Source of the DNA: Epiperipatus broadwayi
Lineage: Eukaryota > Onychophora > Udeonychophora > Euonychophora > Peripatidae
Direction of reading: 5' to 3'
Assembly (NCBI GenBank): GCA_028023455.1
Contig: JAQFVV010000018.1
Coordinates: forward strand, 6,039,800-6,103,799
Length of the DNA: 64,000 nt
The notes under the pieces are model-generated. The model had not been told where the DNA came from and searched no databases. It saw only the letters and a program-made list of their open reading frames with translations. Below are positions 13,600-26,215 of the stretch, piece after piece. Both the position numbers and the translations under genes were made by a program. How positions within the stretch are numbered: position 1 is the stretch's first letter; every line of letters begins with the position of its first letter.

Positions 13600-15117
13600 G
13601 ATTATTGAATAGAAATAAGTAATAACAGTTTTACGAATAACAGAGATAAATTAATTTTGTATTTGGTATGGATGTCTTTGAGAAGTACCGACAATATCAA
13701 CATTGTGAGAGGATTCAAATCCACTAACAGAATGATTGTCATATTAGTGGCTTTAGTATCTTGGTTTAATAGTTTAGAAAAAACTGAATTTGTAAGAGGA
13801 TCTAAATGCTTTTATTGAAAAAAGAGTATGATTCATGTACATTAATGTGTTCTTAAAATATATTTCATTGAATCAGTTGTAGTGGCTATGTTATTTTGAT
13901 ACTATAGTTGATACATGATAAGGCTATTTTTTTATCAGGAAAGGTGTTTGAAATGTTCTGTACCTGAAGAGATTGTTATCATACAAGCTATCCTAAAAAC
14001 ATCTTTTATGATAGTTTCCTTTTTTATCAGATCTGCTATCAGCAATTTTTCTGGTGGTGTCAACACCATCAACTGTGTGGAGTTTGTTTTGCATTTGCAC
14101 ACAATCTGGAAATTGAGGATCAGCATAATTTATCACATTGGTGTGTGTTAAATGATTCATGACAATAGTATTGAAAATATAAAAAGGCTGAAGTTTTGCT
14201 TTTTAGTAAAAGTTTCATAAGAACCATTTATATTAATACTATATATATATAATCAAAATGGCAGAAACTGCCATAAGCTGGCTATATGAAAGATTTTATT
14301 TGTATTTATATAGGAATATGGAATTTCTTAGTATTCTAGAATATTTTGATTATTATATTTATTTCGTTTGATATTATATATATATGGAGTTCACACCAAA
14401 CATTATACAAAAATTTAAATTCTGGCATCTGAAACCTTCTCAAGATTAATTTAACAGCTTTAGCAAGGAGCAGCTTGTTATCCCCAAAACATTTTTTGCC
14501 AATATAGTCTGACTTGTTCACTCTGCTACAAATAAAAAAAAACTATCCAAGACTTTTAAGTTCTCATCACTTCAAACCTCATTACATCTATGACTAAGTA
14601 TCAATTAGACTCACCACATTCATTAATAGCTTAAAAGAGGACTTCCTGACAGAGTAATTATTTTTATCCTATTCTCTTTAGTTTCTTATATGCCACTTCT
14701 GCTTCAGTCAAATCTCTTAAAAAAACTGCAATCACTTTTCTATGACAAAATAATTAAAATTAGAAATCAAACCCTTGTAGCCACATGGAGCTTAATAACT
14801 TTATCTATACAGCTATAACCACTGTTCATTAAAATTGGTATATGATCATTGCTTTAATAATCAATATTTATCATTAACCATATAGTTTACTCTTTTAAAA
14901 TTAATATATAATAAAAGCCATAAAACATTTTGAATCTAAAAGCATATCTTATGTCCTAATTAAATCTCTACTTCTATATAATTTCAACAAATATATATAT
15001 ATAGGTAGATATATGCTATTAAATCTCTAAATTAATATAAACCATAATAACCTAAATTAATATAAATCATGATAGCAATATACTTTATCAATAAAGATTG
15101 TTAAAAGTATATATATA
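13600..15117. other. No recognised gene
   Basis: The stretch is AT-rich. A 78-codon plus-strand ORF (13915-14151) begins near a TTTTTTTATCAG acceptor-like sequence and is slightly richer in GC than its surroundings. Neither it nor the opposing minus-strand ORF matches a family I know. No RNA gene is seen. Confidence 0.45.
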
Positions 15118-16380
15118 TTGAACTGGGTCAGAGAAAATCACTGATTATTTTGTTTAAATTTTGATTTTAACTCTGGCTACACTTCCATTATGGCAGCAGG
15201 CTGGCCCTTCAAGCTGAAAAGTGTAATACCACAGATGAAACATCCACAGTACCTATAACTAGACCAAGATTATTTATACAAAGTATAACCTACAATCACA
15301 TTTCCAGGCTATAGCACTTACCTTTGCTATCCAGAGAACTTTATTTGTTTTGAGGATTAACCTCAGGTACCATCTAACCACAAGTTATATAGTCAGCATG
15401 CCCGGATGACAGGTTCACAATCTAGCACTTGATATATCCAAAGCTAGCTCCTTTTTTCAATTGTGGGGGGGAATCTTTGGCATACTTGACCAATATGTAT
15501 AGCTATTTATAACTTAACTTACTGAATGACACAGTTATAAAAGAGAATTGAGCAGACAACAATTAAGCAAACAAATATTTTATTTTTCACACACTCATAA
15601 CACTATAATAAAAATTTACATATATGCATACAGTTTTATAACACAATATAATAAGAATTTACAGATGCAATATTAAAGATTACATTAGTGATAACTATTA
15701 GAGTTCGTCAAAGTTCTTTCATTCATTTATATGTGCAAATGTTTAGAATGAGATAATAAGAATTATACTTACCTAATATTTTGGATAGTACAATACACTT
15801 TCATGGATACAGTTTTTTGTTTGCTTATTTGTCAATTACCAATTTTTTGGCCTTTTCCTTCCATTGATTGTTTTGGTTTATTGATTTTCCTTAATTTTTG
15901 TCTTCTATTTTAATCTAATCTCTTGCTTAGATTAATCTAATACTTCAATAAGATAATGTCTGTGGTCTTTTTTAATTAATCCAATTGTGAGTTTTCTTTT
16001 ATCAGCCAAGTAATCTTTAACGAATTGCAAATTTTAAGTTTTCTTTTACAAATTACATTTTTGGTTTAATTTCATTTTACATTTATTCATTATTATTCCT
16101 TTTTCATCCATACATTTTTTTTTTAAATTTATAAAAAGGAAGAGCTAGTTTCAATGTTTACTTAGAATTACCCCCCTACTCACTCTTTAATATTAAAACC
16201 TTTTATTTTTAAAAGAAAAGATGATGCAGTACTTTCATTTTTACAAGTTTGGGTTTTAAAATCTATTTTAAAACATTTTTCTACTTTCGCTTTTATTAAA
16301 ACTTAATCATTTTAAATGAAAAAATATGTAATGCAAATATATGTGTTTTTAACCCATATATTCATTGGTAGTACATCACA
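15118..16380. repeat. Dispersed non-coding repeat, copy A
   Basis: Nearly the whole stretch recurs at 18386-20349 in the same orientation. Shared landmarks include a CACATTTCCAGGCTATA block (about 15298), TTTGTTTTGAGGATTAACCT (about 15342), GTCAGCATGCCCGGATGACA (about 15393), TCTAATCTCTTGCTTAGATT (about 15914) and CCCATATATTCATTGG near the right end. There is no long ORF and no terminal inverted repeat that I can see. The sequence divergence suggests either an old local duplication or two insertions of one non-autonomous element. A run of seven G's occurs at about 15464. Confidence 0.8.
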
Positions 16381-18385
16381 CTCCTCTCCAGTTTGAGAGA
16401 TAAAATGTATCAAATTGACTATTTTATCTATAATTTATTTAAACTTTCCACTTCAATTTTTCCCTTTTTAATTATTACTCATTATTTTGTCTTACATATG
16501 AATTCCAACATTTATTTATATACTAATTTTCTATCAAATAAGTTTTAGATTGCTAAGATGGATAAAGCACAGAGGGTGACATTCTTTACACTACTCTTTC
16601 CAGGCCATAATCAATGTTGATAATAATTGTCATGTGTGCTGACCATGAGGAACAATACATCTTTCTGATGGGTACAGGGGTTTGAATGCTACAGATCACA
16701 ATATGTCTGGCTTATATTCAACTTTCATGCTAAAAAAACTACCATCCTAGAATATAAAATGGAGGTCACAGCAAATGGGAATATTTACTCACTGACCATT
16801 CAGTTTACGCTAAAATGTGATGCAATTTTGGGAATTTTTCTTCCCACAAAATGGATTTGTGGTTTCTGCTGGTATTTTACCAGTACACATTTGATTGGGA
16901 CTATTTCTCCCAGCATGATTTGGATGGTCCCAGGAATTTCTACTGGATTCTCACCCTAAGGACTATTCCCCTGTTTAGTCCATTACAGGTACTATTTTCA
17001 TGCAGCACGATGGCCTACACATACCTTCCTCAACCTTTACTTTCTCACCCCACCCCCTTTTACAACTCCAATTTATCTGACCCTTAATGCTTATACTACA
17101 AATTATTTTATTCTAGATTTTTATTTATTATTTATACAAAATTCTCTTTATTTTATTTATTTAACTTTATTATTATTACTGTATATTAATTCTTTACAAA
17201 AATAAACTTTTATTTTGTTTTATTTCCATTATTAACTCTAAAAAACATTTTATTGTATTTCGTTTATTTCTATTATTATATATTAGATCTCAAAACATTA
17301 TTTTAGTTCACTTATTTAACTTTATTTTCATACATGGATTGTTAAAAAAAATTCCTTTACCTTACTTCTCTTCCATGATTAATTCTCCCAAAACTATTCT
17401 ATTTTATTTATTCTACTTTATTTCAATTAACTTCCACCGGAAAAAAACATTTTATTTTATTAACAATGTCTTCATTTTTGTATAATCCAGGTATTTATTT
17501 ATTTCCTGTTACTTAAAAATCCATCCCACTTATGTAGATGACTCTTAGATTTTCTTACATATTCACTCAGCCCAGAAAATCATGACCTATTCTGAAACCT
17601 AGCTTGGTGTCCCAGGTGGTTCATTTCTGGGTTCCAGTAAGCATATATATTATCCCTCTTTTCTTTTGGACTACCAGGTTCTCTAACTCTATCCCTTCGA
17701 TCCCACTATTATTATCATAGTCAATATTCATAACATTTATTTTTTTCTCCCTTTCACTGGGCCTGAATTCCCTTTCCTTTTTAATCTTTTTCCATTTATT
17801 TTCCAATCTATCTATTCTCTGTACTATATTATCTACATTTATTCTTATGCTATCTAATACTTCCCTATCCTCTCATCATTTCCAACCCCATCATTCTATT
17901 TTTTTTTCTCAGCATTTCGGTCATTTCTTCTGTATTTATATTCCTTTTTTCTATTTCTTCATTTGCTTCCTCTTTTTCACTCTGGGTTTTACCCTGGTGT
18001 GCATTAATAATTTTTAGTTTTTTTTATAGCAAATTTTTGTTTTACTTGTTTCTATTTTTAAATATTTTGCTCAAATGAAGTGTATGACCATCTCCAACTC
18101 CTAAGTCCTTTCTAATTCCCACCTTACTATCAATACCCCTAATTATGGCCTAATACATATAAAATATTTTTCTCTAATCTCCTTTTTATTTACATTTTAC
18201 TATTTAATATTATAATTTGTTTGCTTTGGTCTATTCTCTTTTCATACTGCTCATTGATTTCAATTTTTATGACTATACAATTTTGAGTTTATTTAAAATT
18301 TGGTGTTGAACTTCTTAATTTTAACTTCAATTATGATTTTAATTACTCTGGTAATTTGTGGCACTTCAGCACCCATGTCAGAAAT
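16381..18385. other. Spacer between the two repeat copies, with a minus-strand coiled-coil remnant
   Basis: Part of this spacer (about 16560-17090) is richer in GC and has short ORFs I cannot identify. On the minus strand, about 17620-17990, two overlapping frames give charged heptad-like sequence, for example SEKEEANEEIEKRNINTEEM and RIDRLENKWKKIKKEREF. This would suit the coiled coil of a LINE ORF1 or gag-type protein. Stops and a frame change break it. No zinc knuckle or RNA-binding motif follows, so the assignment is tentative. Confidence 0.35.
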
Positions 18386-20349
18386 CCAATTGAACCAGAT
18401 CAGAAAAAATCACACTGATTCTTTTGTTTAAATCTCAATTTTAACTCGGGCTGCACTTCCACTACAGCAGCAGACTGGCTTTTCAAGCATAGAAGTACCA
18501 CAGATAGATGAAACATCCATGATACCTATAACCAGACCAAGGCTATACAAAGTATAACCAATGATCACATTTCCAGGCTATACCACTTTTTGACTGCTAG
18601 ATTCAAACCCCTGCCATCCAGAGCACTTTATTTGTTTTGAGGATTAACCTCACATGCCAGCTATCCACAGGTTATATAGTCAGCATGCCTGGATGACAGG
18701 TTCACAATCTAGTGCATGATATATCCCAAGCTAGCTCCTTTTCTCAATTGTGGAGAGAAAATCTTTGGCACACTTGCCCAATACTTATAGCTATTTATAA
18801 ATTAACTTACTAGTGGCAAAGTTATAAAAGAGAAAATCAAGCAGTCAACAATTAAGCAAACAGAACACAATATAATAAAAATTTACATATATATGCACAC
18901 CTATTTATAACAATATAAGAAATTATGGATGCAATATTAATGATTATATTGGCAGTAACTATTAGAGTTTAAAGTTTTTTCATTCACTTATATGTGTAAA
19001 TCTTTAGAATGAGAATAAGAATTATATTTATCTAGGATTTTGGATGGATAGTTTCTTGCTTATTTCTTTATTTGTTGATTACCAACCAGTTAGCCTTTTC
19101 TTTCTGTTGATGGTTTTTTATTGATTTTTCAGTTTGCAGTGAGGGGGAGAGATATCAGTAGTTCACAGATCAGAGGTGGGCATGAGTTCCAGGTGGAAAA
19201 CATCTGATGGTACTGAAGACTGGGATCAAAGGCTAGCCACACACTGGTTGTTATTTAACACTGCATGCTGCTAAATCAGCCTTCAGTGAAGATAGATAGA
19301 TGCACACACATGCTAGAAATGAATGGCTTTTCACCATCTCTTCTTTAAAAAAATCTATAAAACAGCAGTGTTGAATAATTTTACTGCATCTGAAACAATA
19401 TACTTATGTTATATTGCTAAGAGTATTAATATATAGGTTTGACTGAAGATCTCTTAGCCCCATATAGCTATTTGAGTTAGATAGCTGGGTTTGAAGACAT
19501 TTAAGTGTGAAAAATTCAGATTTTCTACTCAATAGTTAACTCTTAAATAAATGCTGGTGTTGGGTTGGTATTTTTAGATCTAGTGTCTGAAACTAACCTA
19601 GCACCTCACTATGGAATGCCAAAGCACAAAACCATTAGTCTGTGGGGTTTGAGTGTGGTTTCTGATTGAGATATTTTAAATGCTTTCTCTTGCTAAGCAT
19701 TTATCACAAAGCTTGTTGAGCCATTAGCAAAGCTGTTTGTTTAATATCACTGACAATAATCTTTTGTTTTTTCGGTCTTTTATATTTCTTCCTCATTGTT
19801 TTTCCTTATTATCCTTAGATCAGTTTAATTAATTTTTTATTTTCTTAATTTTTGCTTTCTGTTTTAATCTAATCTCTTGCTTAGATTAATCTAATCTTCA
19901 ATAAGATAGTGTCCATGGTCTTTTTTAATTAATCCACTTGTGATTTTTCTTTTGTCAGCCAAGTAATCTTTAATGAATTGCAAATTTTAAGTTTTCTTTT
20001 CAAATTATATTTTTGGTTTAATTTCGTTTTTACGTTTATTCATTATTATTTCTTTCTTTTTCATCCATACATTTTTTTAAATTTGTAAAAAGGAACAGCT
20101 AGTTCCAACTTTTACTTAGAATTATCCTCCCTCCCATCTTGCTCTTTAGTATTAAAGCTTTCTTTTATTTTTAAAAGAAAAGGTGATGCAATACTTTTAT
20201 TTTTGCAAGTTTGCGTTTTAAAATCTATTTTAAAACATTATATTTTTCTACTTTCACTTTTATTAAAACTTAAATCATTTATTTTAACTGAAAAAATATG
20301 TAACACGAATATATGTGTATTTTTAACCCATATATTCATTGGCGGCACA
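18386..20349. repeat. Dispersed non-coding repeat, copy B, split by an insert
   Basis: The left part, 18386 to about 19125, and the right part, about 19830-20349, align with copy A at 15118-16380. Between them is about 0.7 kb that copy A lacks. The two halves rejoin at the TTGATTTT...TTAATTTTTG point of copy A near 15885. The flanking ends (CAATTGAACC at the left, CCCATATATTCATTGG at the right) match copy A. Confidence 0.8.
19126..19830. repeat. Insert within repeat copy B; its 3' part recurs at 55.5 kb
   Basis: This segment interrupts copy B and is less AT-rich than its flanks. A block at about 19670-19735 (GATATTTTAAATGCTTTCTC followed by TTGCTAAGCATTTATCACAA) recurs with few changes at about 55518-55575. 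It therefore belongs to a dispersed repeat family. I see no ORF, no tRNA-like promoter box and no clear terminal repeats. Confidence 0.6.
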
Positions 20350-22620
20350 ATATATATTTGATCTTCTCGACTAACATGTACATTTAATTGCCATTTTTAA
20401 TAAGTTAGAATTCTGTGTGTAGTGTACATATATACATGCAACAATAATTAAGTCATATACAATAGTAGCAATGAATAAATTCAATATATTTAATTGAGCT
20501 TTATCAAGTATGATTCTTATTTTAAGAAGTTAAAAAAAACTAAAACATACTAAACATTTTCTTCTGATCATAAAAGGAAAATATTGATTAAAACACAAAG
20601 TTGATTGTCAGTCAAGGCTTTATGTTTAATTTAAAATGGAGATTGTTTTTTTTTTTCAAAATGTTAATAAAGTTATGAAGTAACAATGATTATTATATCA
20701 AACTCTATATAGAATGTATTTTGATGATTACTTGTAACAAATAATTTTATGTATTTTTGTAATTTAGAAGTATTAGTTTACTGTTAATGAATTTATATGA
20801 ATAAATCAGAAAATGCATGGTGTGATATTTGTCAAATTCAGTTACATCAAAATAAGTTCTTTAGCTATTCTGTATTCTAAACTTATGAATGAATTAATCA
20901 TGCTTATCGGTATAAGGTTATAGATTATTCTCTTTTACATTCACATGAAACCAATGGTCATAAACTATTTTTCCAAAAAAAAAATTAAAGATTTAACGTC
21001 ATCACTGCTTGTCTATGTAGTTACAAAACTATTCTGCAAATGTTCATGGATGATAAAACAGCTATGATTACGCACTGAATCAATTGCAATAACCAAATGC
21101 AGAGATAATACTACTAATTTAAAAAACAAACCAGTAACTTAAAAATTAGTCATTTGCTTCTCAACTCTTGTAAATTGAAAGTGATAAATGACCTTTATAT
21201 ATGACAGCAATGAGTGTGATCAAACTGAAGAGATCTCTTACTATCAAAAAGATTAAATATTATTAGCCTCACACATTAATTTATGTGATGCTAGTAATAA
21301 ATCTTAATCTTGGTAGATTATATCAAATAAATTTTTCAACTATTCAACACTAAACATAGATGAATTAATACTAGTTGAAAATATGAAAATATCAACTGTT
21401 AAATATTTCTTTTCTAGATCTCTTCACAATTTTCTGCAATAAAATGAGTTTGAAAATTTTCTATTATTACTTAGTCATATATATATATATCACTATTCTC
21501 TTGGTTTATAATTTGTGGCACCAACAATTTTTAATGACTTTCTTGTTTCATCTTCTAATATATAAATCATTCTATAATGTTATCAGTAGTTATAAAACAT
21601 TTTTTCCTAATCTTATTTCAATTATCACGATAACAAATGAGTTCTGACCAATTTAAGAGAGCTAGATAAAAATCAAGAAAGTCAATTAAATTCTTTGCCA
21701 TTGAGTAGTTCTCTCAATCACAAAGAAAGTATACGATAAAAATTATATTCTAAAAAAATGTCAATTATGACAGCAATAATTCAAATGGTTAAGTTGTTAA
21801 ATTTTGTATTTACCAAGTGCTTTATGTAAGTTGCTATACAAATCTTTGGAGAATGAGCTCAAATTTGAAAGATATGCACTTAAGCAAGGCCTGCACTTCA
21901 TTACTTTATAAGATTATTCAGTTACAATAATATTCAGAGGCAATTTATTTTTATTTCATAGTTCTAAACTGTGTTATATAGCAACAACAATTCTGGTATC
22001 TGCAACAATAATTGTGAATTGGACATAGAAAACACTGTTGTGACATTACCATTCCTTCTAAGATGGACTCGTATAATGGCCATGGGTAATCTTTGAACAA
22101 TAATAATCTTTTCAGTATCTGCAAGTGGCTTCTTAGAAACCTGAAGCAACAATTGATGCAAGAGCATTCAATTGTTTCTTTCTGAAAACTGACTGACGAA
22201 GTAATAGGTCACCATTTAATTCACACAATATTAGAGCAATAATTCTCAGAAATATTCGATGACAAATTTCTTAAAAATATATCTCAAACCGTTATGGAAT
22301 TAAATTTGAATAAGTTCCTGCAGTCTTCATCTACATCAACCTCCAATGTTTTAATAAAATAAATAGCTTTTAAATGTCAGTCAAAATAGGTAATTAGATA
22401 AAGATATTAAAAATGTATACAAATACTTTCCAATGTTGATAATTTGCAAATAATTATTAATTGTTAGAGGATTAAATGAATGCAATTAGGTTTTACAATG
22501 AAACATTTTATGCAACTTTTAATACTGTACATTTGTCTATATGCTTAGAAAAGATAAACTTTGCACCTGCAACATACTAATTACATAGCCCAGCTCAAAT
22601 CATTTTATAAAAGCAAAATA
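20350..22620. other. No recognised gene
   Basis: The stretch is AT-rich with short random ORFs, the longest being 67 codons at 21444-21647 and 21964-22167. Both are low in complexity or motif-free. I see no repeat or RNA signature beyond short AT tracts. Confidence 0.5.
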
Positions 22621-22623
22621 ACT

Positions 22624-22914
22624 GAAATACAGGTTTATTATATACCTGTATCAATATATGTAATATATAGGGTATATGAGCACAGACTTTCACATGACCC
22701 TCCACTCTATCTCATAACACTGAAACACTTGAACACATATATGTAAAAAGATAAATAATCACCAATATACGTATTTCATGATAAACCAGCAATCATCGGA
22801 CCAGATTACTATCTCTACACATATATGCAATAAGTGCTCAGATATATATTAAGATAGCCAATCTTCATACTTTAATGGACAGGCTTCAATCACTCCAATT
22901 CTTCAACCGTCCAT
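22624..22914 (+). repeat. MITE-like element, copy 1 (left arm and core)
   Basis: The segment starts at GAAATACAGGTTTATTATAT and runs through GAGCACAGACTTTCACATGA to CTTCAACCGTCCAT. It aligns with 55817-56066 through AAAAGATAAATAATCACCAA and GTGCTCAGATATATATTAAG. Its first 60 bases have no counterpart on the left of copy 2. They match instead the reverse complement of copy 2's right arm, so the full element has long terminal inverted repeats. The right arm of this copy is missing. Non-coding. Confidence 0.8.
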
Positions 22915-25230
22915 CCAATTGAAAATCTGATGATAGAATGCTCAAAGGCCACCCTGAGGCCAAAATTCTCATCACACTGATTCATAGTGCCATATTACTT
23001 ATTAGCATCAAATTCATTCATAGCTCCATTATTTTGTATATTGTTAAAATATATTTTTATCTTAAAGTAAAAAGTATATAGAATCGCAAGTAATGCAATC
23101 TTGGAATTATTACATTGATAGAAGGCTACCCACAGTTATGGGGAATTTTTGTAAGCTCTCCAACTACAGCTTATTCAACAAGCATTATTGTTTTAATAAC
23201 ATTTTAAGTTAAGAAGTATTGCATTTTAATAATTTGTTCTTTAAATCTGCTAATGAATCTTTTATTAATGTATCATGTCATTATTAGACCATTCTTATGT
23301 TATCTTCATATTAATCCAGCATGCTTAAACTTATCTTTGATACAAATTGCCATTCAAAATAGTTCTTTTTCATCTACAATTTTTATCATTTTTACCATAT
23401 GTATTAATATCTTGTATGTTCCTTGCTTGATTTTAAAACCATTTTTAATAATTAAAAATCACATCAGATATAAAAGTGATTTCTATATATCAAATATGAT
23501 CTAAAAGTAATTTTTAATTTTAAATGCTAACTTTTTTGATATATCTAAATTTTTTTGTTATTCTAACTGTACTGTAAATATGGAAGCTTCATCTGTATCT
23601 TTGTGATTATATTACTTTTAAGAAATTAAATGCTTGATATGTGAAATATTTCATATATTGACAGTCATTTATAAATTTAATAATAATTGGCAAAGCATGC
23701 AATAAGTTATACAATAATTCACATTTGTCAAATCATTAGAATGCATATTCAAATTTAGATACTAACAATGTTTTTAATTATTCTCATAATATCCATAGTA
23801 TCAACTCTCCCAAGTTGATTGCCTGTTTATCATAATAGTTTTTTCATAAGAGATCTTTCATGAAGTTTACTCATTCAAATCACCATAGTAACTATCCAAT
23901 ACCTACAACAAGAATTTATAGATTGTCATGTTTAAAGAAACTTGCTTCAACCAGTTTTGCATCTAATCAAATTTTCTGACAACTATCCAGTTTATCTACA
24001 TCTATTAATTTGGAAAATATCTCAGAAACTGCATTATTAGAAGTAAGTAGTAAAAATTTTTTTATAGGTTTTTAATGACATTGAGCCTGTTTTCTAATGG
24101 AATGACTCTTGAGCAAATCATTGCCAATTTCTTTGGTGCACATCTTAGCACAACAGTACAATCCATTTTGTTGTCATCTTCATATAACAAGGGTCAATAA
24201 ATATTTCAATAGTATTTAAAGTTTTAACACATTCAACCCAATATACTCGATTGTGTCCATTATCCAATGCTAAAATAATACTTTTACACTATTCAGCTGT
24301 TCTTTCAACATTCTTCAAGTTTTCAATAGAAATATCTAAAGTAAACCAATACCTTAGTAATTAAGCATTGTTTATTTTACTCCATAGTAAAACTTAAAAG
24401 TGTCCATACTGGATGAAGCTGTTTAGCATTAAAATTAATTTTATTAATTTTGTTACCTATTTGCATCTATTTCCCATCAATATTTAGAAAAATTTTGGAG
24501 ATATTATCAAAACTAAAATTGATATTACCAATTTTATTAATTCATCTATCAGCCTTTTGAAATTTCTAACATATATACTCATAATTTAATGCTCACTTTT
24601 TCCGGCCTAAAACTTTTTAATCTGTTTCACAATTTCATGCTACTTAAAATGTACTTAATCAACAAATTTGATTTAGAAACATGACAACTTATAGTAGAGT
24701 ATCAATAGTGAAGATATTCTGCACCTATTCATATCTTCAATATTAAAATATATATATTTGTCTTTACTTTTTCTGCAATAAAATGAAGAAATAATATCTG
24801 TGTATGATATTCCTATCTTTACTGAATCTAGTTATTCCTGATTTTTTAAATCTCACTTAAAAATGAATCTAAAATATATAATAAAGTAATGGCTTTTTAA
24901 TTTTTTGTCTTGTCTGTATATTTTTTTAATACAATATTAAGTACATGTTGTACATTTCTCAATGTAAATTATCTCTCCCATATCTGATGCCTTCGCTAAC
25001 TACTTTTTCACTTCCACAAATTATATTCTTCAATATATTGACTGCTTTTTAATTTTTTTCCAATTAAATCATCAACTTCACTATTATAATTGATTAATTT
25101 AATTGTTATGGTAATGCAATTTTAGAAATCCTTTTTAAACAATTTTTCAATATGATTTTAGCAAAGTCTTATATAATTTGGAACAATATCCTAACTACCA
25201 TATCAAAATTTTATTTTCCCTTGTATTTTT
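22915..25230. other. No recognised gene
   Basis: AT-rich, with only short ORFs such as the 83-codon hydrophobic frame at 23253-23504. The minus strand around 23950-24340 is somewhat more balanced in composition and could be retroelement-derived, but I cannot find a diagnostic motif. Confidence 0.45.
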
Positions 25231-26215
25231 CCATATTTGTTTTCATTATCATCTGCTTTAGCTATCACTTCCTATTAAAGCTAGCCATCATCTTCCATGC
25301 TTTTTTGGCTTTTATTTATGGTCATATTTTTTGTCTACACATAAAAATTCCCATGTTTTCATTTATTCTTCCTGAGTTTTCTCTGAATAGTAAACACTTT
25401 TCATATGAATAACTGTACATTGTTTTGCAATACTAACAAAATAAGCCAATTTTAATTTTGTTATTTGACATTAAAGTTTAATGTGAGGACTAATTTGATC
25501 ATGTATCTATTTGTTCATTTCTTTTGCAGTCAATGATATTTTCAAAAATCTTCAACAATAATGCAGTTCAAAGAAAACAATGTATTTCTGATTCTTTTTT
25601 CTTTAGTGCTTTACTTTCATATCCATAAAGAATTGATAAAGAAACCCCTAGCTAGAATAATTGTCTAAAAATCTGTTTCAGCCTTTTCATTACAATTCTA
25701 TCTGATGTTAGAATCCATTGAATCTTTTCATTATTGTATCCTTTATTTTTGATAAATATACATAAAAAGTAAAACTGTCAAAATTATTTATCAAGGATAA
25801 TCTTGTTTTTAAAAAGTCATTTAGCTATAATCTTATCTTTCTAATCTGTTCTTTAACTTTTTAAGTAAATGTTTTGAAATGTTTATTTTTGGCTATAAGT
25901 GAAATGCCATTTGTATATTTAAGATTGTTGATTTTTATCTAATAATCCTGATTCTATATTTTATTCAAAATGGACTTCCTTCATTACATGTTCATTAGAC
26001 AGTTTGAATAGATAGGATGAGAATAGGTAGCTCTATTTAACTTCTTTGGCAGTAAGAAACTAATTTGTTTTCATTTAAACTTTTAATTGCACCTTCTAGT
26101 TTCAAGAATAGATGTATTATAATACAGTTAGACAATGCAATATATCCACTTTTCTAAGAAATTCAAATAGCAAAAAATAAAGCATCTATAATCATTTTTA
26201 TGGAATTTTCTGATC
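25230..26215 (-). mobile_element. Decayed RTE-type LINE reverse transcriptase
   Basis: Minus-strand fragments in order are SSYLFKLSNEHVMKE (25985-26035), aligning with the RQG...LSPYLFNLYSE motif, then KINNLKYTNGISLIAKN (about 25868-25938), the YADD motif with YTNG in place of YADD. SILYGYESKALKKKESE (about 25590-25642) aligns with the typical LYGCESWTLKKKD block, and KLKLAYF (about 25441-25460) with the KLRLSYFGHI block. This series is typical of RTE/BovB-like elements. The catalytic Asp pair is lost and frames are broken throughout, so the element is dead. The 5' end is not recognisable beyond about 26.4 kb. Confidence 0.6.

Larger units (their letters stand above)
8100..13600 (+). mobile_element. 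Decayed LINE (non-LTR retrotransposon) split by two insertions
   Basis: Reading through frame breaks on the plus strand gives non-LTR reverse transcriptase pieces in the expected order. FWKYIKYNNRSDKK lies near 8481-8521 (endonuclease-RT linker type). AFKKLQN near 8670-8693 resembles the start of the RT domain. LEKMGLEKGLIKIIEK lies at about 10972-11028, SPLLFGLYLREL at 11117-11152, and FANDIVLFA at about 11231-11260, where the usual YADD has become FAND. GHAKKMEHLLLK at 13489-13524 resembles the terminal Cys/His motif. Taking out the blocks at about 8.70-10.85 kb and 11.73-13.15 kb brings these motifs to roughly the spacing of an intact LINE. The element is dead, with many stops and frameshifts. 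The outer ends are not defined, and the clade is uncertain. Confidence 0.6.

Noticed and set aside
16759-17087. Overlapping 66- and 78-codon ORFs in a GC-richer patch
   Set aside because: Two overlapping frames with neither showing a motif, splice context or relatives. Mentioned only within the spacer description.
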